37,185 bases of DNA from Ruminococcus sp. UBA3280. Its GTDB lineage: Bacteria; Bacillota; Clostridia; Oscillospirales; Ruminococcaceae. Location of the stretch: positions 6,400 through 43,584 of the forward strand of contig DETU01000068.1 in assembly GCA_002362175.1 (NCBI GenBank). The letters run 5' to 3'. The notes under the pieces were generated by a model. It was not told where the DNA came from, ran no database searches, and was given only the letters and a program-made list of their open reading frames with translations. Below, piece after piece: positions 22,878 to 32,280 of this stretch. A program made the position numbers and the translations under genes. Position 1 is the stretch's first letter; each line of letters begins with the position of its first letter.

Positions 22878-24350
22878 ATGCGTAAAAGTTGCATATTGAT
22901 GCATATTTCAAGCCTGCCGTCCGAATACGGTATAGGCAAAATGGGAAAACACGCCTTTGAATTTGTTGACTTTCTCGGAAAAAGCAAAACAAAGTGCTGG
23001 CAGATTCTTCCGCTTTCCCCCACAAGTTACGGTGATTCTCCGTATCAGTCATTTTCTGTAAATGCGGGAAATCCCTATTTCATTGACTTTGAAATACTTG
23101 AAGCGGACGGACTTCTTGAACATCATGAATTTGCTTCTTATGACTGGGAATCTTCTCCCGATAAAGTTGACTACAGTATAATATACGACCATTGTTTTGA
23201 TGTTCTCAGAGTGGCTTTTTCAAGATTCAAAGCGTCAAAATTTCCTGACTACAAAAAATTCTGCGAAAAAAACAAGTCATGGCTTGACGAATACGCTCTC
23301 TTTATGGCTCTCAAATTCAAAAATGATGGCAAGGCTTGGTATGAATGGGAAAACGATATTGCAATGCACAAGACAAAAGCTGTTTCTGAAGCTAAAAAAG
23401 AACTGAAAAAAGATATAAATTTCTTTAAGTTTATCCAGTTTGAGTTTAGCAGACAGTGGACAGAGCTTAAAAGATACGCCAATGACAACGGAATTGAAAT
23501 TATTGGTGATATTCCAATTTACTGTGCTTTGGACAGTGTGGAGGCATGGGCAGAACCTAAGCTTTTCTGGTTTGATAAGAAACACAAGCCCGTTTCGGTT
23601 GCAGGCTGTCCGCCCGACGACTTTTCGCCTACCGGTCAGTTATGGGGCAACCCTCTTTATGATTGGGATTACCATAAAAAGACGGGTTATGTGTGGTGGA
23701 TTAACCGCATAAAAAATGCCTCCGAACTTTATGACATAGTAAGAATAGACCATTTCAGAGGTTTTGAAAGCTATTATACAATTCCTTACGGCAGTGAGGA
23801 CGCTACTGTAGGAGAATGGAAAAAAGGTCCGAATTATGAACTTTTCCGTCTTGCAGAGGAAAAATTGGGCAGATTAAACATTATTGCCGAAGATTTGGGA
23901 TTCATTACCCCCGAAGTACGTGAACTCCTCGATAACTGCGGTTATCCCGGAATGAAAGTATTACAGTTTGGTTTTGACAACGGAGAAAACGAACATCTTC
24001 CGCATAATTTCGCAAGTACAAACTGTTTTGCCTATACGGGTACTCACGATAATGAAACGCTTGTCGGCTGGTTTGAGTCAATGTCACCGAAGTCGCTGAA
24101 ATTTGCTGAAAAGTATCTCAATGTCAAAAAGAAAAAGGATATTCCTGACGCTGTAATCCGTTCTGCATGGGGAAGCGTTGCGGAAGTTGCGGTTGCTCAG
24201 ATTCAGGATTTTCTCAACAGCGGAAAAGACGGACGTATGAATACACCGTCTGTTCTCGGTGGTAACTGGCAGTTTCGTACGAAAGAAAGTGACTTCACGC
24301 CTAAGCTTGCTAAGAAAATAAAGAAGTTAAATAAATTATACAACAGATAA
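22878..24350 (+). CDS. malQ: 4-alpha-glucanotransferase (amylomaltase)
   Basis: The 490-aa GH77 enzyme transfers 4-alpha-glucan chains and releases glucose from maltodextrins. Motifs: ISSLPSEYGIG at the start, WQILPLSPTSYGDSPYQS, GDIPIYCALDS, GCPPDDFSPTGQLWGNPLYDW, the nucleophile Asp291 in VRIDHFRGF, acid/base Glu338 in IIAEDLG, and GTHDNETLVGW with Asp391. The full usual length is present. AAAGGTG precedes the ATG. glgP starts 15 bases after its stop, so the two form an operon for cytoplasmic glycogen or maltodextrin breakdown. Confidence 0.96.
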   Translation: MRKSCILMHISSLPSEYGIGKMGKHAFEFVDFLGKSKTKCWQILPLSPTSYGDSPYQSFSVNAGNPYFIDFEILEADGLLEHHEFASYDWESSPDKVDYSIIYDHCFDVLRVAFSRFKASKFPDYKKFCEKNKSWLDEYALFMALKFKNDGKAWYEWENDIAMHKTKAVSEAKKELKKDINFFKFIQFEFSRQWTELKRYANDNGIEIIGDIPIYCALDSVEAWAEPKLFWFDKKHKPVSVAGCPPDDFSPTGQLWGNPLYDWDYHKKTGYVWWINRIKNASELYDIVRIDHFRGFESYYTIPYGSEDATVGEWKKGPNYELFRLAEEKLGRLNIIAEDLGFITPEVRELLDNCGYPGMKVLQFGFDNGENEHLPHNFASTNCFAYTGTHDNETLVGWFESMSPKSLKFAEKYLNVKKKKDIPDAVIRSAWGSVAEVAVAQIQDFLNSGKDGRMNTPSVLGGNWQFRTKESDFTPKLAKKIKKLNKLYNR

Positions 24351-24365
24351 CGGAGGAAAATTTAA

Positions 24366-26711
24366 ATGGATAAGAAAATTTTTATTGAAAAGTTTACAGG
24401 CAGACTCCCTAAAGACTTAAAGTCTGCAACACCCCAGCAGATTCACAACGCTCTCGGTGATACGGTCATGGAACTTTACTCAGACCGTTGGAACAAAAGC
24501 CGTGAAGAACATCTTTCAAAAAGACGTGCCGCATATCTTTCAATGGAGTTTCTTGTGGGACGTGCCGTATATAACAATCTGCTTTGTCTTGGAATATATG
24601 ATGAGGTTCAGGAAGTTTTTGACGAACTCGGAATATCCCTTGCCGACTTGGAGGTGATTGAAGATTCAGCACTTGGTAACGGCGGTCTCGGTAGACTTGC
24701 AGCTTGTTTCCTTGACAGTGCAGCTACTCTTTCCTTGCCTCTTGACGGCTATGGTATAAGATATAAGTATGGACTTTTCAAGCAGTCTATAGTTGACGGC
24801 TATCAGTGCGAGGATATTGACGACTGGACAAAGTACGGCGACTGCTGGTCAACAAGATGTGAAAAGGACACAGTTATTATCAATTTTAACGGTCAGACTG
24901 TAAAGGCTGTTCCTTATGATATGCCTGTTTTTGGCTGTAAAACTGAAAATGTCGGCACACTCCGTCTTTGGCAGGCTGAACCCGTGAAAGAGTTTGATTT
25001 TGATACTTTTAACAGACAGAACTATCTTGAAGCTTCAAAGGAAAAAATTTATGCTGAAGATATTTCCCGTATTCTCTATCCCAACGACGATACAAATGAA
25101 GGTAAGAAACTCCGTCTGAAACAGCAGTATTTCTTCAGCTGTGCGTCACTCACCGATATTCTCAGAAAGCACAAGGCACGTTATGAAACTCTTGAAAATC
25201 TTGCTGACTATATCTCCATTCAGCTTAATGATACACACCCCGTAATCTCAATCCCCGAACTTATCAGACAGCTTGTTGATATTGAGGGCTACAGTTTTGA
25301 CAAGGCACTTGCAATTGCAAAGAAAGTGTTTAATTATACAAATCATACTGTAATGCAGGAAGCTCTTGAAAAGTGGTGGATTGGTCTTGTTGAGGAAGTA
25401 CTTCCGAGAATTTATGAGATAATTATTCAGATAAATGAAGAACTTATTGCAGAAATGTATGCAGACGGTGTTGAAAAGGACAAGATTAACCGTATGAAGA
25501 TTATAAAGGGTGAACTTATTCACATGGCTGATATGGCTTGCTATGCGTCAGGTCATATTAACGGTGTTGCTGAGATTCATACTCAGATTCTTAAAGATAC
25601 TGTACTTTCCGACTGGTACAGCCTTTACCCTGAACGTTTCCGTAATGAAACAAACGGTATCACACAGAGACGTTGGCTTGCACTCTGCAATATGGAACTT
25701 GCAGGTCTTATTACTGAACTTCTCGGCACTGACGAGTGGGTTGTAAATCTTGATATGCTTAAGAAACTTGAAAAGTATGCCGATGATGAAGAAATACTCA
25801 AAAAGTTCATTGACATCAAGCAGACCAAGAAAAATCAGCTTGCAGACTTTATCAAGGCACATGACGGTGTTGAAATAAATCCTGAATCTGTTTTTGATAT
25901 TCAGATTAAGAGACTTCACGAATACAAGAGACAGCTTCTCAATGCGTTCTCTGTTCTCTGGATTTATTATGGTATAAAAGACGGTTCAATAAAGAACTTT
26001 ACTCCTACAACGTTTATTTTCGGTGCAAAGTCTGCTCCCGGATATAAGCGTGCAAAGGCTATAATCAAGTATATAAACGAAATCGGCAGGATTGTTTCTT
26101 CCGACCCCGAAACAAAAGATTTGCTAAGCGTTGTGTTTGTTCAGAATTACAACGTTTCATATGCTGAAAAGCTTGTTGCAGGTGCAGACATTTCCGAGCA
26201 GATTTCTACAGCAGGTACAGAAGCCTCGGGAACTGGCAACATGAAGCTTATGCTTAACGGTGCGGTTACTCTCGGAACTTATGACGGTGCAAATATTGAA
26301 ATTGTACAGGAAGCAGGTGAGGAAAACAATTATATCTTTGGTGCAAAGGTTGAGGAACTTGAGGAAATTGTTCCCGAATACGACAGCAGAAAAGTTTTCG
26401 CTTCCAATCCTATGATTAAGAAAGTTGTATCTTCACTTATCGACGGTAGTGTTTCAGACGGCGGAAGCGGTGATTTCCGTGAACTCTATACCTCATTGCT
26501 TGACGGTGCAAGCTGGCACGCTCCCGACCATTATTATCTCCTTGGTGACCTTGAAAGCTATGTTGACACCAAACTTAAATCAAACAGTGATTACAGTGAA
26601 AACAGGCTTGCTTTTGCTAAAAAACAGTGGCTTAATATGTGCAATGCAGGGAAATTCAGTTCAGACAGAACCATTGCCGACTATGCAGAAAATATCTGGA
26701 ATATAAAGTAA
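24366..26711 (+). CDS. glgP: Glycogen/maltodextrin phosphorylase
   Basis: The 781-aa GT35 enzyme phosphorolyses alpha-1,4-glucans to glucose-1-phosphate. Visible signatures: AAYLSMEFLVGRAVYNNL, EDSALGNGGLGRLAACFLDS, QLNDTHPVISIPELIRQL, NGITQRRWL, IKRLHEYKRQLLN, and the PLP site EASGTGNMKLMLNG with Lys627. The end (ASWHAPDHYYLLGDLESYV ... NIWNIK) is complete. GGAGG precedes the ATG. It works with malQ directly upstream: phosphorylase shortens chains and the transferase re-lengthens the limit oligosaccharides. Confidence 0.96.
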   Translation: MDKKIFIEKFTGRLPKDLKSATPQQIHNALGDTVMELYSDRWNKSREEHLSKRRAAYLSMEFLVGRAVYNNLLCLGIYDEVQEVFDELGISLADLEVIEDSALGNGGLGRLAACFLDSAATLSLPLDGYGIRYKYGLFKQSIVDGYQCEDIDDWTKYGDCWSTRCEKDTVIINFNGQTVKAVPYDMPVFGCKTENVGTLRLWQAEPVKEFDFDTFNRQNYLEASKEKIYAEDISRILYPNDDTNEGKKLRLKQQYFFSCASLTDILRKHKARYETLENLADYISIQLNDTHPVISIPELIRQLVDIEGYSFDKALAIAKKVFNYTNHTVMQEALEKWWIGLVEEVLPRIYEIIIQINEELIAEMYADGVEKDKINRMKIIKGELIHMADMACYASGHINGVAEIHTQILKDTVLSDWYSLYPERFRNETNGITQRRWLALCNMELAGLITELLGTDEWVVNLDMLKKLEKYADDEEILKKFIDIKQTKKNQLADFIKAHDGVEINPESVFDIQIKRLHEYKRQLLNAFSVLWIYYGIKDGSIKNFTPTTFIFGAKSAPGYKRAKAIIKYINEIGRIVSSDPETKDLLSVVFVQNYNVSYAEKLVAGADISEQISTAGTEASGTGNMKLMLNGAVTLGTYDGANIEIVQEAGEENNYIFGAKVEELEEIVPEYDSRKVFASNPMIKKVVSSLIDGSVSDGGSGDFRELYTSLLDGASWHAPDHYYLLGDLESYVDTKLKSNSDYSENRLAFAKKQWLNMCNAGKFSSDRTIADYAENIWNIK

Positions 26712-26719
26712 TATATTTT

Positions 26720-26755
26720 AATACCGCAGTTCATTGACGACTGCGGTATTTTTGT
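26720..26755 (+). terminator. Terminator of malQ-glgP
   Basis: An 11-bp stem AATACCGCAGT (26720-26730) with ACTGCGGTATT (26740-26750) around a 9-base loop, then TTTGTT. The remaining 26756-26952 is AT-rich with a TATAAT at 26889-26894 that may serve the dockerin gene; its -35 is weak. Confidence 0.85.
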
Positions 26756-26952
26756 TATATATTAAGCCTGAACTTCCGAAAACTAAATAAAATTATTAAT
26801 ATATGCACATATTGGTATTTATTTCCAATTAAATTTATGTAATATGTAAAAATACCTGAAAAAGCTTTTATTCCTGTACCTTTTATGATATAATAATATT
26901 GAGACAGTACAGATAATATGTTCTGTTTTAATAAAATACAGAAGGGGCTATC

Positions 26953-28722
26953 ATGAACAAAAAGAAATTATTAACCGTTATGTCGCTTGCTATCGGTTTA
27001 GGCACTTTGACCGTTTTAAGCGATAATGTGAAAATCAATGTATCCGCCACGGATATGTCAGCCGTACAGAATTTAGGAGATATTAATGACGACGGTTTTA
27101 TTGACTCCGTTGACGCAACAGCAGTTATGATTGAATATGCAAAGCTTTCAACTTCAGGAAAAGGGACTTTTACCGAAGTGCAGACAAAAAAAGCGGACAT
27201 TGATAGGAATAATCTTGTTGATTCGGTTGATGCAGCGTACATACTTTCATATTACGCATATGTTTCAACGGGAGGAAAAACTGAGTTCAGAAAATGGGCA
27301 GATGAAAAAAGTCATTCCTCTGAAATTACAACTACAACAACACAGTCTACCCAGACTACCGTTTCAACCACAACTACAGTCACTACTTCAACGACTGTTT
27401 CCGATACGCCGAAAATATCTGAAATAAAGCTGACAAAGTACACTATGAATATTAATGTAGGTGAAAAGGATATTTCATATGTAACAATGCTTCCTGCAAC
27501 TGTTCCGAACAAGGACGAAATATGGACAAGTTCAGATGAAAAAATTGCTGTGGTTGACAAGTGGGGAAATGTTACGGGTATCTCCGCAGGAACTTGTACG
27601 GTTACAGTTACAAGTGTTGACAATCCGAAAGTAAAAGCAGATATAAAAGTTACCATCAATGATAACGGAAAGATAAGTGAGATAAAGTTAAGCAAGACCG
27701 AAATGAATATAGCTGTAGGAAAAAGCGATATTTCATATGTAACTATGTTACCAGAAAATGTTCCGAACAAAGATGAGATATGGACAACTTCAGATGAAAA
27801 AATTGCTGTGGTTGACAAGTGGGGAAATGTTACGGGTATCTCCGCAGGAACTTGTACGATAACGGTTACAAGTGTGAATAATCCTAATGTAAAGGCAGAA
27901 ATAAAGGTGACAGTCAGTGACCCTAACAGGATAAGTGAAATAAAGTTAAGCAAGACTGAAATGAATATTGAAATTGGAAAGAGCGATATTTCATATGTAA
28001 CCATGCTTCCCGAAGCTGTTTCGGATAAGAGGGAAATATGGACAAGTTCAGATGAAAAGGTTGCTGTAGTTGATGAATGGGGAAATGTTAAAGGTATCTC
28101 CGCAGGAACTTGTACTGTAACGGTTACAAGTGTAAATAATCCTGATGTAAAGGCGGAAATAAAGGTAACTGTAGGAAAAGGACAGTCGCATAATTTCCAG
28201 CAGATAAATGGTCTTACATATGTTGACGGAATACTTATCGCAAACAAGAGTTATTCCTTGCCGTCAACGTATGCACCCGAAATGGACGCAACCACAATAA
28301 AGCAGTTTAATCTTCTTTCAAAGGCTGCTGCAAATGAAGGTCTGAATATATATTTTTCTTCGGGTTATCGTTCGTATTCACAACAGGATACAATCTATAA
28401 CAATTATGTTTCGTGGTACGGACAAGCTCAGGCAGACACCTTTTCAGCACGTCCGGGACATTCAGAACATCAGACAGGTCTTGCAATAGATGTAAATACT
28501 ATTGATGATTCGTTTGCAGGTACGCCCGAAGCTGTATGGCTTGCAAACCATGCCCACGAATACGGTTTTATTATCCGTTATCCGAAAGGCAAGGAAAATA
28601 TAACAGGCTATAAATATGAACCTTGGCACATACGTTATCTTGGTGTTGAGAAAGCGACAGACGTTCATAACAGTGGACTCACGCTTGAAGAATATCTCGG
28701 AATAGATTCATCTTATCACTGA
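26953..28722 (+). CDS. Secreted dockerin-Big2x3-VanY peptidase
   Basis: The product is 589 aa. Signal peptide (about 1-32, NVSA-type end); type I-like dockerin (about 40-112) with two calcium loops, DINDDGFIDSVD and DIDRNNLVDSVD; a Thr-rich linker (124-150); three Ig-like Big2 repeats (154-236, 240-322, 327-408); and a C-terminal D-Ala-D-Ala carboxypeptidase domain of the VanY/peptidase M15B type (about 410-575). The zinc ligands are His506 and Asp513 (SEHQTGLAID) and His559 (EPWHIRYLG), with catalytic Glu556. It should act on peptidoglycan stems outside the cell while docked to a cohesin. The start is preceded by GAAGGGGC. No cohesin gene lies in the window. Confidence 0.92.
   Translation: MNKKKLLTVMSLAIGLGTLTVLSDNVKINVSATDMSAVQNLGDINDDGFIDSVDATAVMIEYAKLSTSGKGTFTEVQTKKADIDRNNLVDSVDAAYILSYYAYVSTGGKTEFRKWADEKSHSSEITTTTTQSTQTTVSTTTTVTTSTTVSDTPKISEIKLTKYTMNINVGEKDISYVTMLPATVPNKDEIWTSSDEKIAVVDKWGNVTGISAGTCTVTVTSVDNPKVKADIKVTINDNGKISEIKLSKTEMNIAVGKSDISYVTMLPENVPNKDEIWTTSDEKIAVVDKWGNVTGISAGTCTITVTSVNNPNVKAEIKVTVSDPNRISEIKLSKTEMNIEIGKSDISYVTMLPEAVSDKREIWTSSDEKVAVVDEWGNVKGISAGTCTVTVTSVNNPDVKAEIKVTVGKGQSHNFQQINGLTYVDGILIANKSYSLPSTYAPEMDATTIKQFNLLSKAAANEGLNIYFSSGYRSYSQQDTIYNNYVSWYGQAQADTFSARPGHSEHQTGLAIDVNTIDDSFAGTPEAVWLANHAHEYGFIIRYPKGKENITGYKYEPWHIRYLGVEKATDVHNSGLTLEEYLGIDSSYH
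27412..28176 (+). repeat. Three tandem Big2 repeats (~250 bp each)
   Basis: Units at about 27412-27660, 27670-27918 and 27931-28176 encode SEIKL..TEMNI, DISYVTMLP, EIWTxSDEKIAVVD.WGNV.GISAGTCTVTVTSV.NP. The first two share long runs of identical bases and the third is slightly more diverged, which fits stepwise tandem duplication. Confidence 0.9.
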
Positions 28723-28803
28723 TAGAGAAGTTTTCGTCATAGCATTTATGATTTTCAGTCAAAATTTAAAGCCACATTGATAACTTTTTAGGAGGATTTA
28801 TAT

Positions 28804-29568
28804 ATGAGCTATTTTGTTTATAACAATAAACATATCTTTTATGACGAAATTGGCAGCGGAACACCTTTGCTTTTTCTTCATGGAAATACAGCGTCTTCAA
28901 TGATGTATGCAGAAATTTCAAAGAAATATAGCCAAAACTTCAATGTAATACTTATTGATTTCCTGGTTCACGGAAAATCGGACAGATTAGGTGAATTTCC
29001 TACAGATTTATGGTTTTATGAGGCACAGCAGGTTATTGCTTTTCTAAAAGAAAAACAATATACAGACGTAAACATAATAGGCAGTAGCGGTGGAGCTATT
29101 GTTGCTGTTAACGTTGCTTTGGAAGCACCGGAGCTTGTAAGCAAAGTTATTGCCGATAGTTTTGAGGGCGAAAATGCAAATAAAGATTTTACCTTAAATC
29201 TTCTGAAAGACCGTGAAGAAGCTAAAGCTGATAGTAATGCAAGAGCATTCTACACATATATGCATGGTTCTGATTGGGAAAAGGTAGTGGACAACGATAC
29301 TGCTGCTATTATAAGGCATAAAAATGAAACAGGTTATTTTTTTCACAGACCATTGAACTTGTTGAAAGCCGACATTCTTTTAACAGGTAGCAAAGAAGAT
29401 AAGTTCATGTATAGCGTGTCTGATAATTACTTTGAAAATGTTTACGGAGAAATGATTAAAAAAATCGGACATGGAAAAATGTATCTGTTTGATACAGGTG
29501 ACCATCCTGCCATGATTACAAACTTTGAAAAGTTTTATAACATAAGTTTGGATTTTCTAATGCAATAA
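28804..29568 (+). CDS. Alpha/beta hydrolase
   Basis: The product is 254 aa with the canonical alpha/beta hydrolase order: an oxyanion-hole LLFLHGNTAS, the nucleophile elbow NIIGSSGGA, LLTGSKEDKF with the acid, and DTGDHPAM with the catalytic His. It has no signal peptide, so it is cytoplasmic. The substrate is unknown: the fold covers esterases, lactonases and C-C hydrolases. TAGGAGG lies before the ATG. It stands alone between the dockerin peptidase and a pair of hairpins. Confidence 0.9.
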   Translation: MSYFVYNNKHIFYDEIGSGTPLLFLHGNTASSMMYAEISKKYSQNFNVILIDFLVHGKSDRLGEFPTDLWFYEAQQVIAFLKEKQYTDVNIIGSSGGAIVAVNVALEAPELVSKVIADSFEGENANKDFTLNLLKDREEAKADSNARAFYTYMHGSDWEKVVDNDTAAIIRHKNETGYFFHRPLNLLKADILLTGSKEDKFMYSVSDNYFENVYGEMIKKIGHGKMYLFDTGDHPAMITNFEKFYNISLDFLMQ

Positions 29569-29603
29569 ATTCTGTTTTATGCGAGTAATCGAATATTAAC
29601 AAT

Positions 29604-29686
29604 AATCCCCGAAGCAGTTATAAATAATTGCTTCGGGGATTAAACTTCCTTATAAGTATCGAACTTATAAGAAGTCCTGATTTTTT
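29604..29686 (+). terminator. Two hairpins between the hydrolase and TraB genes
   Basis: A 13-bp stem AATCCCCGAAGCA / TGCTTCGGGGATT (29604-29616 with 29629-29641) is followed directly by a second stem ACTTCCTTATAAG with CTTATAA-GAAGT (29644-29656 with 29664-29675), then CCTGATTTTTT. The second has the T-run needed rightward. Together they separate two convergent genes. Confidence 0.65.
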
Positions 29687-30800
29687 ATGAAATTTTTTCT
29701 ACTGTGTAGCCCATTTCTTCAAGAAGGTCGTCAACACCTTTGTCGCCTGCATAGTGTGCAGAACCTACCATGAACAGATAATTTTTTCCATCTTTAAGGA
29801 ACTCGGAAGCTTTTTCTGCCATGCCCTTGTTACGATTGTAAAGCATTACGTCCATATAATCGGCATAATCATCTTTAAGGTCGTCGGGGAGTTCTTCAAC
29901 TTCTTCAAGTTCATCTTCAATCATAGGATCAACGTCGCCTTTAGCCCATAAGTCATAAAGTTCACCGAGACTTTCGGCATACTCATTTATTTCATCAATA
30001 TCGTCAATTGCTTCTGACATAAGGAAATCAACAAGTTCGTCGCTGTATCCGTCAACCGCACTTACCTGAATATCAAGGGTTTCGATGTTTACAACTTCTT
30101 TTCCGTCGTTGTTTGCCTGTGCAATAAAAGATGCGTCAACACCTTGCGTGCTTAGGTTTTCCAGTCTGAGAATCATTACACCGTTAAGCTGATTGTACCA
30201 AAAACCAGCTGAAAATTGGTCTAACTGTTCACTGTATGCACCGATTCCCTCAAAATAAGATTTTACTTTCTGATAAGTTTCGTCTGAAATATGGTCTTTT
30301 ACGGTTGTTCCGTCGTCATAGAGAAACATCTGCTGATATTGTGTTAATGCACGAATGTCACTGTTAATTTGAGTTACATCATATTCAACAGCCACGCCGT
30401 CACTGTTTTCATAGATGTCCGTTATATAGTCAGGAAATTCCGTGAATGTATTTGGAAGAACATGGATAGTACCCATAATATAAAGTACATTGTTTGTTTC
30501 GGGGTCTGTTACTTTCCAAAGAGGCGGAGTAACTTCCGAATCTGTAGTATATTTTGTTATGTCGGCGGTTGTACCGTATATGGAAACATTTTCGTCCGAA
30601 TTTTCTTCACCTGATTCAGTAGTTTCTTCTTCTGTTTCAGATTCCGTTTCGGTTTCCAATTCTGTTTCAGTTTGAGTTTCCGCTTCTGTAACAGACTGAG
30701 AACTTTCTGAATTTTCGGAAGATTCTTCTGATTCTCCGCATGATACTGCTGATACAGCAAGAAATGCCGTTAAAAATGCACATAAAACCTTTTTGTTCAT
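29685..30800 (-). CDS. TraB/GumN family lipoprotein
   Basis: The product is 371 aa. A lipoprotein signal ends with VSAVSC (Cys21). An acidic Glu/Thr/Ser linker (22-72) leads to a TraB/GumN domain: PPLWKVTDPETNNVLYIMGTIHVLP at its start, DGVAVEYDV, then MAEKASEFL and FMVGSAHYAGDKGVDDLLEEMGY at its end. The GT(I)H and GxxH pair is the family's putative metal or catalytic site. Homologues are suggested to be proteases or pheromone-shutdown proteins; the role in Firmicutes is unknown. It has its own promoter and AAAGGG upstream of the ATG. Confidence 0.9.
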   Translation of the reverse strand: MNKKVLCAFLTAFLAVSAVSCGESEESSENSESSQSVTEAETQTETELETETESETEEETTESGEENSDENVSIYGTTADITKYTTDSEVTPPLWKVTDPETNNVLYIMGTIHVLPNTFTEFPDYITDIYENSDGVAVEYDVTQINSDIRALTQYQQMFLYDDGTTVKDHISDETYQKVKSYFEGIGAYSEQLDQFSAGFWYNQLNGVMILRLENLSTQGVDASFIAQANNDGKEVVNIETLDIQVSAVDGYSDELVDFLMSEAIDDIDEINEYAESLGELYDLWAKGDVDPMIEDELEEVEELPDDLKDDYADYMDVMLYNRNKGMAEKASEFLKDGKNYLFMVGSAHYAGDKGVDDLLEEMGYTVEKIS

Positions 30801-30835
30801 ATTGTATTACCCTTTCTTTTATTGGAATACAAACA

Positions 30836-30864
30836 AGTATAACACATAATTTTGTTTTTGTCAA
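30836..30864 (-). promoter_or_regulatory. Promoter of the TraB/GumN gene
   Basis: Reading leftward, TTGACA (30864-30859), 17 bases and TATACT (30841-30836). The -35 lies just beyond the cdaR stop, so the gene is transcribed independently of cdaA-cdaR. Confidence 0.8.
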
Positions 30865-30867
30865 TTA

Positions 30868-32280
30868 TTATGAAGCGGTTGTTGTTGGAGTTGATTCGTT
30901 CTGTGCAGAATCAGAAACGGTTGTTGTTTCTTTGGGTGTACGCTGTATTGAAACTTTAGAAACGGTAATTGCCCATATATTAGGATATTTAGGACAGGAG
31001 AATATAACGTCGTAAGTGAATTGGTCTTCTGATATATTGGCATTCAGAAGATTTACGTCAGCAATTATATCGTTTGCGGTAACTTCGGATAAAACGTCTG
31101 AAGGTCCTGCTATATCAATTGTAAGATTTTCCGTAAGAACCGAATAGTCATAATTATTATCGGGTTTGTTGCTTATATTTATACGGCTCTGGTCGAGTGA
31201 AATACTTTTTGTTACGATTTTTTTGGATTCGTCAGGTTCGTCAGATTCATCAAGTTCGTCTTTTGCATATGGTTCAAGCGTTACCGTTATGCTTGTAATT
31301 CCCGACATATTTATACAATTTTGTGCTTCAAGAACTGTACTCAGGTCAAACGTCCGTGAATATTCGGGTGTTATGTCGCTGAGCAGAATTTTTCCGATTT
31401 CAAGACGGTCAGGTATTTCCGCCTGACTGTTTTTGGAGGCAATTGTTATTGAGTCAATTTCCTTTGAATCGGCATACATATTGAAATTCAGACATTCCTG
31501 ATTGAAATCAGACGGTGCGTTGACAATCTGAACGTACATTCCCACCGTTTTGGTAGTGAGAACAGGAATATTTATAAGAAAATTTGTGGTATTGAATGTA
31601 AGGTTGGAGTTATCGAGAGTTGTTCCGTCCTCCGACAAAAGCTGTATTTCGTCACTGCTGAGGGCGTGTGATGAATCAAGAGTCATTTCCCTGTTTGATA
31701 CAGCGTAAACTGTTCCTATCTTGCTTAACTGTGCGGACGGACCTGTAATTGTAACTACATCGGGTTCGCAGGTAAACTCACTTGAATTTATAGTCTTAGT
31801 GCTTTCAAACTTGACATTTGGTATTTTTGGCGAAACGGGAAACTGTATTGATTCATACTTGTCAAATTCTATTGAAGCAGTTGACGGCGTAACGGAATCT
31901 ACTTCAAATTCTATTCCGTTTGTACTCCTTACTCTTATGGGAAGATTTTTTTTACCTACTGTGTTTACACCTTCGGTATCAACATATGCCACAAGTGTAT
32001 CGTTATCTATGTTGGCTATCTGTGTACGGCTTCCTATAACTTTTACTTTTACGTGTCTTACATCACATGAAATTATGTTCAGCGTACTGTCTGCGGAGGC
32101 TGTCCCTCCTATATTCACATCAAGAGTGACATTTTCGATTGTTTTGGGTACAGACGGATAAAGAGTCAATGAAACTGCAAACCATACCAGTACAGCTATA
32201 AGTACGGAGTACAGGGCAAGTGAAAAGTTGGTCTGACTTTTCCGACGGAAAACTTCACGTATAGTTTCAGGAATTTTCAT
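30868..32280 (-). CDS. cdaR: CdaR-like YbbR-domain regulator of diadenylate cyclase
   Basis: The product is 470 aa. It has one N-terminal membrane helix (about 20-41) and several extracytoplasmic YbbR repeats, seen as recurring V.V.G....l..i....v.a.vD segments (for example VKVIGSRTQIANIDNDTLVAYVD, TITGPSAQLSKIGTVYAV, DIAGPSDVLSEVTANDIIADVN), then a Ser/Thr tail. CdaR binds and modulates CdaA. The start at 32280 overlaps the cdaA end by 14 bases, a sign of coupled translation; an ATG at 32301 is an alternative. GlmM, the usual third member, is not next to it. Confidence 0.88.
   Translation of the reverse strand: MKIPETIREVFRRKSQTNFSLALYSVLIAVLVWFAVSLTLYPSVPKTIENVTLDVNIGGTASADSTLNIISCDVRHVKVKVIGSRTQIANIDNDTLVAYVDTEGVNTVGKKNLPIRVRSTNGIEFEVDSVTPSTASIEFDKYESIQFPVSPKIPNVKFESTKTINSSEFTCEPDVVTITGPSAQLSKIGTVYAVSNREMTLDSSHALSSDEIQLLSEDGTTLDNSNLTFNTTNFLINIPVLTTKTVGMYVQIVNAPSDFNQECLNFNMYADSKEIDSITIASKNSQAEIPDRLEIGKILLSDITPEYSRTFDLSTVLEAQNCINMSGITSITVTLEPYAKDELDESDEPDESKKIVTKSISLDQSRINISNKPDNNYDYSVLTENLTIDIAGPSDVLSEVTANDIIADVNLLNANISEDQFTYDVIFSCPKYPNIWAITVSKVSIQRTPKETTTVSDSAQNESTPTTTAS

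Noticed and set aside
27412..28176. CRISPR-like or satellite array
   Set aside because: The ~250-bp units are coding protein domains with no short repeat-spacer pattern.
27312..28247. 311-codon minus-strand frame opposite the Big2 repeats
   Set aside because: It is a shadow caused by the repeated coding sequence; no start signals, and the sense strand has full domain evidence.
26953..28722. Vancomycin resistance (vanY) gene
   Set aside because: The peptidase domain is VanY-like, but the dockerin, Big2 repeats and absence of any van genes point to a different role.
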